From NCBI RefSeq assembly GCF_015056685.1, contig NZ_SVFW01000018.1:4523-68522 (forward strand): a stretch of DNA of 64,000 nt, written 5' to 3'. This stretch comes from Butyrivibrio sp. Its GTDB lineage: Bacteria > Bacillota > Clostridia > Lachnospirales > Lachnospiraceae. Position numbers and translations under genes: made by a program. Shown here piece after piece: positions 25,091 to 35,200 of the stretch; position 1 is the stretch's first letter; the number at the start of each line of letters is the position of its first letter. The notes below the pieces were generated by a model. The model did not search any database. It was not told where the DNA came from and saw only the letters and a list, made by a program, of their open reading frames with translations.

Positions 25091-26230
25091 CTACTCAATA
25101 TGTTTTGCTATCATTTTTAGATTTTCAATGATAGTTATATGCTGAGGACAAACGCCCTCACACTGACCACAGGCTATGCAATCTGTTGCCTTTCCTCCTC
25201 CATTCTCTAAAAGTTGCGGATAGTCTTCATATTTCACTGACCATTCCTTTTCTTCAAGGTCATCAAAGGTGTTTTCGTTGTACATCTTGAAATATTTCGG
25301 AATTGAAATTTTCATAGGGCAACCCGAAGTGCAGTAGGAACAACCGGTACAGGGAATGGCAAGCTTACTTATTAGCTTTTCTCCGGCTTTTAAACACAAC
25401 TTCTTTTCATCCTCTGAAAGAGCTTTAAAATTCTCCATGTAAGAGGTATTATCCTCCATCTGCGCTATACTGCTCATTCCGGAAAGGACAACCATTACAT
25501 TGTCCAGACTTGCAACAAATCGTATAGCCCAGCTTGGAATTGACATCGCAGGATCTTTTTCCTTAAAGAGCATTTCTATATCCTGCGGTAGATTAGCAAG
25601 GGTCCCTCCCCTTACCGGTTCCATTACAGTTACAGGTTTTCCATGTTTCACAGCTACCTCATAACACGCCCGTGACTGAACCCACTCACTATTCCAATCC
25701 AGGTAATTGATCATCAACTGTACAAACTCCATCTCGGGATGTTTTGTCAGAATCTCATCTAATAGCTCAGGAGTATCATGAAAAGAGAATCCAGCATGCT
25801 TTACAAGTCCAGCCCTCTTTTTTTCAAGAAGCCAGTTAAAACAATCCAACTTTTCATATATTTCCAGTAGTTCTTCATCTATTCCATGGATAAGGTAATA
25901 GTCAAAAAAACTTGCTCCAGTCTTTCTGAGCTGCTCATTAAAAATCCTATTTCTGTCCTCTTTGGTCTTTATATACTCGCCATGTAATTTGGTGGCAAGG
26001 GTAAAGCTGTTCCTTGGATATCTATCCACTAAAGCAGCCTTTACCACATTTTCACTGTTAAAATCATGGTACATCCAGGCAGTGTCAAAATAGGTAAAGC
26101 CTCTTTCCAAAAACATATCCACCATTTTGCAAACCTGCTCTACATCCACAGATGCTTCATCTGAAGGATTCAGCAAAGGCATTCGCATTAGCCCAAATCC
26201 AAGCTTCTTCTTTGGCTTAAAATCCATCAT
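25091..26230 (-). CDS. Aldo/keto reductase with C-terminal 4Fe-4S ferredoxin domain
   Basis: A 379-residue protein: aldo/keto reductase barrel at about 1-280 (LGFGLMRMP; TYFDTAWMYHD with the catalytic Tyr; ATKLHGE with the Lys; YYLIHG with the His) followed by cysteine clusters CTGCSYCTSGCP (about 294-305) and CIACGQCEGVCP (about 351-362) for two iron-sulfur centres. It begins 14 bp after the NRPS stop with AAAGGAG upstream, so it is the last gene of the NRPS operon. The NRPS reductase should release an aldehyde; this enzyme could reduce it to an alcohol or tailor the product. That role is inferred from context; the family also has general metabolic members. Confidence 0.88.
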   Translation of the reverse strand: MMDFKPKKKLGFGLMRMPLLNPSDEASVDVEQVCKMVDMFLERGFTYFDTAWMYHDFNSENVVKAALVDRYPRNSFTLATKLHGEYIKTKEDRNRIFNEQLRKTGASFFDYYLIHGIDEELLEIYEKLDCFNWLLEKKRAGLVKHAGFSFHDTPELLDEILTKHPEMEFVQLMINYLDWNSEWVQSRACYEVAVKHGKPVTVMEPVRGGTLANLPQDIEMLFKEKDPAMSIPSWAIRFVASLDNVMVVLSGMSSIAQMEDNTSYMENFKALSEDEKKLCLKAGEKLISKLAIPCTGCSYCTSGCPMKISIPKYFKMYNENTFDDLEEKEWSVKYEDYPQLLENGGGKATDCIACGQCEGVCPQHITIIENLKMIAKHIE

Positions 26231-26244
26231 TGATTTTTCTCCTT

Positions 26245-29200
26245 TCAGATATCAAAAAATCCTAGTGTTTTTAGCATTGCAATTGCATTTTCGATATATT
26301 CATTATCAGTGATATGCCAATGAAATCCCAGTCTGTAAAGTGCCTTCAACGTAAACTTATTATCTACGTCATTTTCGATAATATTCTCATCGTTATCAGT
26401 TTTATAATTTACAAGTGGAGAAACAAAACGGTTGATACGCTCATCCATAAGAGCTTTATGCAGCCTTTCATTAAACTCCTTTTCGTCTACAATATCTAAT
26501 CTCATGCCATTATCATTAAGCGCCTGCACCAGATCTCCCATTTCTATAGTATGGGAGTTATAGGCATGAAAAACAGTAAACTCACGATTGGTTCCTGCCA
26601 GCAGTACCGTAGCCTTTGCCACTTCATCAATAGGAGAAAATTCATCCTCTTCATCCATATCCTGCACAGGGAAGCACCCAAGTACCACGTAGGCCTTTAA
26701 TGTATTCATGAAATTGTTTGTTGTAAAGTTGATCTGGAACTCACCATCTTCATATCTACTCATGAGATTACCCATTCGGATTATCTTTGCATTAAGTCCC
26801 TTCTCCTCGATAGCATCAAGAATGAGCTTTTCAGCCAGATATTTCGAATATACGTAACCATTTGATTCTACCTGCTGTCCGATATCAAGGGCATCCTCTC
26901 TAAGCGTTGTCTCTCCGTTAGAACCGACATTCCTTTCGCCACATACTGAAACCGTAGATATATGCACCAGACGAATATCCTTTTTAAGGCACAAATCAAC
27001 AAGGTTAGCTACTCCGTATACATTGACATTCTTAAGAAACTCCAGATCTGCAAAGTGTTTGACTGAAGCGGCACAGTTTATAAGTGTATTAATGTCGTAT
27101 TCTTCAAGTTTCTGGATGCTCTGTGCATCCGTGATATCTCCTTCAATTGCAACTATCCTGTTTCCAAAGTAATCCTCGTCCAGGTTATCGAAGTAGTAGA
27201 AGAAACTTTCTCTAAGTCGTCTCATTGCTCCAATTTTACCACCACGAAGCAGACAGTAGACTTTCATGGTTCCGGAATCAATGAGCTGTCTAAGCACATG
27301 AATTCCCAAAAAGCCCGTAGCACCAGTCAAAAGAACTGTCCCAAGCCCCTCGGTTTTTATATTATCCAAATACTGCGGTATGTTGTGGGAAAGGGCTTTT
27401 GCATACTCATTCACTGTTACACTTTCCTCATTAGTCTGATCTGTTTGATTTTGAACAGTTTCTTCATTCCACTGATCCTTAATCTTTGAGAAAAGATGCT
27501 CAGAAAGCTGTCTTGGTGTTGGTTTATTAAATATATCCTGATAAACTACAGGATAATCTTTGACCATTATAGCCATCATTACCTTGGCCGCCAAAAGAGA
27601 CGTTCCACCATATTCAAAGAAATTATCATCCAAATTGAAATCATCTTTTTTCAATGTCTTTCTGAATATCTCCAGAATCTGTTCTGTCAGCGCCTCCAGT
27701 TGCTTCGATCCTTCAAATGCTACTGCAGCTTCTTTTGGCCTCTGAGAATCTGTAACGGTATCCGGAATATCTTTTTTCTCAACTAATGCTTGTTCTGCCC
27801 GGAATTCTTTTACCTTGCTAAGAGAAAGCACATCTTCAACTGTTCTGCAGGTTAATAGTCCTTGGATTACCTCTTCCATCAGCTTATAAAAGCGCTCCAT
27901 CGTGGTCTTGCCATACATCTCTGTATCATACTCAAATTCATAGACCACCTTATCATCCTTAAGATTTATATCAAGTCCAAATGGCGACTTTGCTTTGAAA
28001 GCTCCTAGTCCGAGTTCCTTCTCTTTGGCCTCTTTTCCTCCAATAAGGATAGCATCATCTGTCTGGTCTCCCTGATATGCGAAAAGCACATCAGAACTAA
28101 GTCCATAGGTGCTGCATACCTCAGCAAAACTGAATATATCGCAGGACATGGCATTTAACAACATCTTCTGGCATTCACCTACTGCATGAGATATATCCAT
28201 CTGAGGTGAAGGACTTATTGATACCGGAATGGTCTTTACAAACATTCCGATACTACGGTTTAGCCTGCTGTCATTTCGGCCATTATAAATTGAGGCAAAT
28301 ACTGCATTCTCAGAACCAGTACATACTTTCAGCGAAAGTCCCATAGCCATGGTAAAGAACGCATTTAGACCCAAACGGTTCTTCTCACAGAACGCTCTAA
28401 TATCATTTGCCGAAATCCTTCCTGTCAAAACGAAGTTTCCATCATCATCTGTTGCAGTTGCTTTTTCTGTTGGAGGAAGAGTAACTTTTTTGCAGTTTCC
28501 AAAAATTCTATCATGCCACTCTTTTGCTTTTTCAAATTTGTCAGAATTTCTTCTCTCCTTCTCAACAACAGCTGCCTCATATCCTGTATACTGCTCTGCT
28601 TCAACATTTTCGCCCAAATATGCCCTGTTGATGTCTTCCATAAAAATACTTAAAGATTCACCGTCACTTATAATGTGATGGGTATCAATGAAAAGGTATT
28701 TACCCTCATTGGAAGCAAACAACCCGATTCTGCAAAGAGGCTCTCCCAAAATCAGATCAAATGGTCTGACCAGTTCCTCATCAGAAGGCAAAACAGTTCC
28801 CTCAGAAATTTCCACCTTTATTTCATCACTTCTTACAGCAAATACTTCTCCTTCTTCATTCACCATAAGAGTCATAGACAGATATGGGTGAGCTTTCAAT
28901 GTCTTTTCTATTGCCAGACGGAGCCTGTTCATATCTATTTCCGGAGAAAGCTCATAAAGGATCGGTATATTATAGATAGTAGAATCTTTGTAATGGATGC
29001 TCTCAACAAATATTCCCATCTGAGTCATAGAAAGAGGATATTCTTTTCTTAGTTCAAACTCTTCATCCTCTTCCTTAGTCTCCAGAAGCTTTTCTATGTC
29101 AATAACTGTTTTGGTTTCAAACAGTTCGGCGATGGTCACATTCTTGCCAAACTCCCCTGCCAGCATTGTGCATAGTCTTATACATCCAAGAGATGAAAGA

Positions 29201-32200
29201 CCTGCAGCAAAAAGATCTGTAGTGATTCCAACAGGAACTTCACCTATTATCTTCTTTATAATCTCTAGAATAGCCTTCTGGCACTCAGTCTCAGGAAGCA
29301 CAACCTTTTCCTCTTCCTTTCCAGGATCAGGCAGGGCTTTCTTATCAATCTTGCCATTTGCAGTAAGAGGCATCTCCTCCAGCTGTACAAAAGCCTGTGG
29401 AACCATATAAGCAGTAAGCTGAGATGAAAGATGTGCCTTGAGAGCATCAATGTCAATTTCATTGTCAGCAGTGAAATATGCAGCCAGATACTCAGTCTCT
29501 TTCTTTAAAACAATAACGATAGCAGATCTGATACCGGGATATGAACCTATTACGCTCTCTATCTCGCCAAGTTCAACTCTAAGCCCTCTTAGCTTGACCT
29601 GGTTGTCAATTCGTCCATGATACTCGATGTCACCATTTTCCTTGATTCGCACAAGATCGCCGCTTCGATATGCAGGCATATCAAATAACCTAATAAAACA
29701 CTTTTGGGTAAGATCATCCCTTCCAATGTAGCCTCGTCCTACGCCGTCGCCGATTATCACCATTTCACCCAGAGCACCAAGTCCCTGAAGCCGGCCCTCC
29801 CTGTCGATGGTGGCAACGTGAACATTTACATTAGGTATTCCGATCGTAATGTTCTCTGTATCCTCAACAACCTGCATGGTGCAACTTATGGTTGCCTCAG
29901 TAGGCCCATATCCATTCATTATGCATATATCAGGATTTATATCTTTTAGCTTGCCAAAAAGAGCAGGCGGAAAGGCCTCAGCTCCCATATCCACACTCTT
30001 TAGACCTTTTACCGCATCTGTAAAGGCATCCGTAAACTCACCCATGTCCAGCATATTCATCAGATAGCTCGGTGTGCAGCTCATAACATCAACATGGTTA
30101 TCACACATAAGCTTTCCAAGCAGAACAGGATTCATTATATCTTCATGAGTTGCAAGTACCACCGTCATGCCATTGGCAAGTGGAACAAACTCCTCCATTA
30201 TAGAGAAGTCAAAAGTAAGTGCTGCTATTGCAAGGCTTACGTGTCCTCTCCTTGTATAGCCCAAAATCTCGTGGTTTTTCTCATTATCATCAACGAAATT
30301 CACGAGGTTTTTATTGGTGAGCATAACCCCTTTTGGTTTTCCTGTTGAACCGGAGGTATAAATGACATAGGCAAGCGCCTCATAAGGAACAGTTTCGTTA
30401 AGGTCTTCTTTTTCGCCCTCTTTTACTGCATCTTCAACGCAGATAAGTTCGACTCCGCTTTCAGCCAGGACATCAAACATCTCTTTGCGTTTTTCCAGGA
30501 TTTCTCTCTTTGTCACTAAAAGTTTTGCCCCTGAATCTTCGAGAATAAAGCGTATTCTATCCTCAGGATACTCAGAATCTATCGGAAGAAATGCTCCGCC
30601 GCTTTTAAGTACGCCCTGCCTCATGACGTAGGCATAGCTGTCCCTGTCAGGCATTACAGCAACAATGCTCTCGGCTTTCGCGCCCTTGCTCCTTAATATA
30701 AATCCAAGAGCATTTGCTTCCTCATTTAGTTCTTTGTAGGAAAGCGTCCTGTCTTTGGCAACAAGAGCCTTCCTGTCAGGATTCTTATGTGCAGCATCCT
30801 GAAGAAGCCGATAAGCAGGTCTTTCCTTTACAGGAAAATCGCTATCATGAAGAATCTTTATCTTCTCTTCATCAGCCTTGGTGGTAAGGCATACATCGCC
30901 CAGACGTTCTTTATTCATGAACTCATGGGTGATATTATCCATCATGTGAACAAGGCCCTCTATTGTAAACTTAGAGAAAAGAGCCGGATCGTACTCAAGC
31001 TCATAAACAACCTTTGATCCATCAAGGCTTACATCTATGCCTATACCAGTCCTTGCCCTTGAAAGTCCCAGCATTTCTAGCTCGGCAAGTTCTCCGCCAA
31101 TCATTGTTCCATGCTCGTACTCTCCCTGATAGGCAAACATGATGTCAGCCTTGATATCATAAGCATTCCTTATCTCAGCAAAGCTGTATATATCGTTAGC
31201 CATTGCAGACAGAAGATATTTCTGACATTCCTTTACGGCGTCAGAAATCTTTTTTTCCGGAGCGCATTCCAAATATACCGGCAAGGTCTTTACCAGCATG
31301 GATACACTATCTGAAAGTCTTCCATCACTTCGGCCGTTATAGATTGTAGTAAATATAGCATTTTCAGACGCTGTATAGGACTTAAGTGCAAGGCCAAAAG
31401 CGGTCGTAAAGAAAGCATTAAGGGTGCAGGAATTATCAAGACAGAACTGTCTTATCATAGCTCCATCCGTTTCTCCGATAACCTTCCCTTCACCTATATT
31501 TCCATCTTCTTTCTTTCCATCTTTTACCGGAATTGTCTCGCCGCCACAGTCTGCAAAGTAACTGTCGTACCAGGCCTTTGCCTTTTCAAATCGCCCGCTT
31601 TTCCTCGCGGCTTCTTCATCAAGAGCAAACTCATATCCTGTATATTTCTCTTTTTCTATTTCTTCACCTGAATAAGCTCTGTCGATATCATTTTTCAGAA
31701 TATAAATGGATTCACCGTCACTTACGATGTGGTGGGTATCGAGGAAGAAATAGTTACCATTTTTTGTTTCATAAATCTCTGCACGGAAGAGGACTTCTCC
31801 CGTATCAAGGGAAAATGGTCTTACCAGCTCATCTTCGGTTGAAATGGTATCTTTCTTAAATACAGGAGTTTCAAATTTATAGTCATCCCTTCTTATTGCG
31901 TGTACAATTCCATCCTTGTCACTTACAGGTTCCATGAAAAGATATGGATGGGCTGCTACAGCTTTTTCAATGGCTCTGGCAAGTTTTTCGCAGTCCACAC
32001 TGTCCCCTAGTTTATAAAGTTCTGGGATGTTATAGGTGGTAGAACCCGGATAGCGCATACATTCGATATATATGCCTGTCTGGGTCATTGACAGCGGATA
32101 CTCTTTTCTGAGTTCGTACTCTTCCGTTTTATCTGTATTTTTCAGAATGCTGTCTATAGCTTTAATAGTACTGTTATCAAAAACATCCGATACTTTAAGA

Positions 32201-35200
32201 GTTCTTCCAAAGTGCTCTGACAAAAGGGCGCACAGCCTGATGCATCCTACGGATGACATACCGAATGCAAACAAGTCTGAATTTATACCGATAGAAACAT
32301 CTCCAATTACTTCTTTAACGATCTCAAGGATCTTCTCCTGATTTTCATTCTCAGGCGGAACTATCTCATCTTCCATCATTACAGCCTGAGGCAGTGCCTT
32401 TTTGTCTATCTTGCCTGAAAGATTCATAGGCATCTCATCAAGCTGCATAAAAGCCTGTGGCACCATGTAGGAAGTAAGGTAAGATGAAAGATAGGATTTC
32501 AGGTCACTTATATCCACCTTTTCATCAGCCGTGAAATAGGCGGCAAGGTAGTCTGTTTCACCCTTTGCAACTATCACTATGCAGCTTCTTACGCCTGGAT
32601 AGTTACCAAGAACACTCTCTATTTCACCAAGCTCAACACGAAGTCCTCTAAGCTTGACCTGATTATCTATCCTTCCGTGGAATTCAACATCGCCATCCTC
32701 TTTAATGCGCACAAGATCGCCACTTCTGTAGGCAGGAAGGCCTAAAAGTGTGATGAAATTCCTCTGATTTAGATCTTCTCTTCCTACGTAGCCTCTTCCT
32801 ACTCCGTTTCCCATGATAACAAGCTCGCCAAGAGCTCCGGGAACCTGAAGGCGGCCATCTCTGTCAAAGGTTGCCAGCTTTACATTGGATAAAGGATATC
32901 CAATCGTTATGTCATCAGTGCTGTGAAGTTCTTTTAAAGTACAGGTTACGCTGCACTCTGTCGGACCATAGGTGTTATATATATAAAGGTCGGGATTTAT
33001 TGCTGCCATCTTGGCATATAGAACCGGCGGAAAAGCTTCCGCACCAATATCTATGCTCTTAAGATTTTTAATGGCAGGAGCAAAAGACTCAATCTCTGTG
33101 AGGTTGAGCATATAGGTGGGAGTACATGTCATGGATTCGACGTTGTTATCAAGGATCAGAGCCTTCATCTGCTGCGCATCCATGATCTGATCCATGGTTG
33201 CAAGAACTACTGTCTGTCCGTGTCCAAGAGGAACGAACTCCTCCAGAACAGATACATCAAAAGTAAACGCCGCAATGGCTAGAGTAACCCTTCCAAACTT
33301 GGTGAATACTCTGGCCTCCTTGTTATGAATGTTATCATCAACAAAGTTGGCAAGATTTCTGTTCTCAATCATCACGCCCTTAGGCTTTCCTGTGGAGCCT
33401 GAGGTATAGATCACGTAGGCGAGGGCTTCTCCCGGGACATCGATATTAAGATTGTCCCTGCTTCCCTCTTTTACTGCCTTTGTGACATCTATTACTGTAA
33501 TATCTGCCGCTTCCAGGCTACTCATGAGATCTTTTCGCCTGTCCATGATCTCACCTGTCGTCACAAGGATCCTGCAGCCGGAGTCTTCAAGGATATACAT
33601 GATTCTTTCTTCCGGATACTCGGGATCTATAGGCATAAAGGCACCGCCGCTCTTTAAGGCACCCTCTCTCATTACATAGCCATAGCTGTTCCTGTCTGCA
33701 AGAACTGCTATCTTACTCTCTATATCAGCACCATTGGCTCTCAGTACATGCCCAAGAGCATTGGCTTCCTCATTAAGTTCTCTGTAGGAAAGCGTCCTGT
33801 CGATTGCGATAAGTGCCGTTCTGTCAGGGTATTTTTCAGCTGAGTCCTGAAGATGACGATATCCGGGCTTATCTTCAAAAGGACTTGAGGCATCATATAT
33901 ATTGAGTATCTTCTCTTCATCAGCTTTGGTGGTAAGGCATACGTCCGAAAGCTTTTCCTTGCGAAGAAACTCACCGGTAATGACATCCATCATACGGAAT
34001 AATCCCTTTACCGTAAACTCAGAAAATAGAGTCGGATCGTACTCAAGCTCATAAACAACTTTTGAACCATCAAGGCTTACATCTATACCTATACTTGCTC
34101 TCGCTCTTGAGAGTCCCAGCATTTCAAGCTTGGCAAGTTCCCCGCCAATCATTGCTCCATGCTCGTACTCTCCTTGATAGGCAAACATGATGTCAGCTTT
34201 GATATCATAAGCATTCCTTATCTCAGCAAAGCTGTATATATCATTGGCCATTGCAGACAGAAGATATTTCTGACATTCCTTTACGGCATCAGAAATCTTT
34301 TTTTCCGGAGCGCATTCCAAATATACCGGCAGGGTCTTTACCAGCATGGATACACTATCTGAAAGCCTTCCATCACTTCGTCCGTTATAGATTGTAGTAA
34401 ATATGGCATTTTCAGATGCTGTATAGGACTTAAGTGCAAGGCCAAAAGCAGTCGTAAAGAAAGCATTAAGGGTACAGGAATTATCAAGACAGAACTGTCT
34501 TATCAGCGCTCCATCAGTTTCTGCTATGAGCTTTGAAAAACCTATATGCCCATTTTCTTCTTTACCATCTTTTACCGGAAGTGTTTCTCCACCGCAGCCT
34601 GCAAAGTAACTGTCGTACCAGGCTTTTGCTTTTGTCAGTCGATCGCTTTCCCTTGCAGCTGCTTCATCCAGTGCAAACTCATATCCTGTATATTTCTCTT
34701 TTTCTATTTCCTCACCTGCATAAGCTCTATCAATGTCTCTTTTTAAAATATCAAGAGATCCGCCATCGCTTACGATGTGATGAGTATCCAGGAAGAAATA
34801 ATTACCATTTTTAGTTTCATAAATCTCTGCGCGGAAAAGAACTTCTCCCGTATCAAGGAAAAATGGCCTTACCAGCTCATCTCCGGTTGGAATGGTATCT
34901 GTCTTAAATACAGGAGTTTCAAACTTATAGTCATCCCTTCTTTTCGCATGTACGATTCCATCCTTGTCACTTACAGGTTCCATGAAAAGATATGGATGGG
35001 CTGCTACAGCTTTTTCAATGGCTCTAGCCAGCTTCAGAGTATCAACTCCGTCTCCAAGTTTATGAAGCTCCGGGATATTGTAGGTAGTAGAACCCGGGTA
35101 GCGCATACATTCAATGTATATACCTGTCTGGGTCATTGAAAGTGGATACTCTTCTCTAAGTTCATACTCTTTCTCTTCATCCGCATTTCTCAGGATACTG

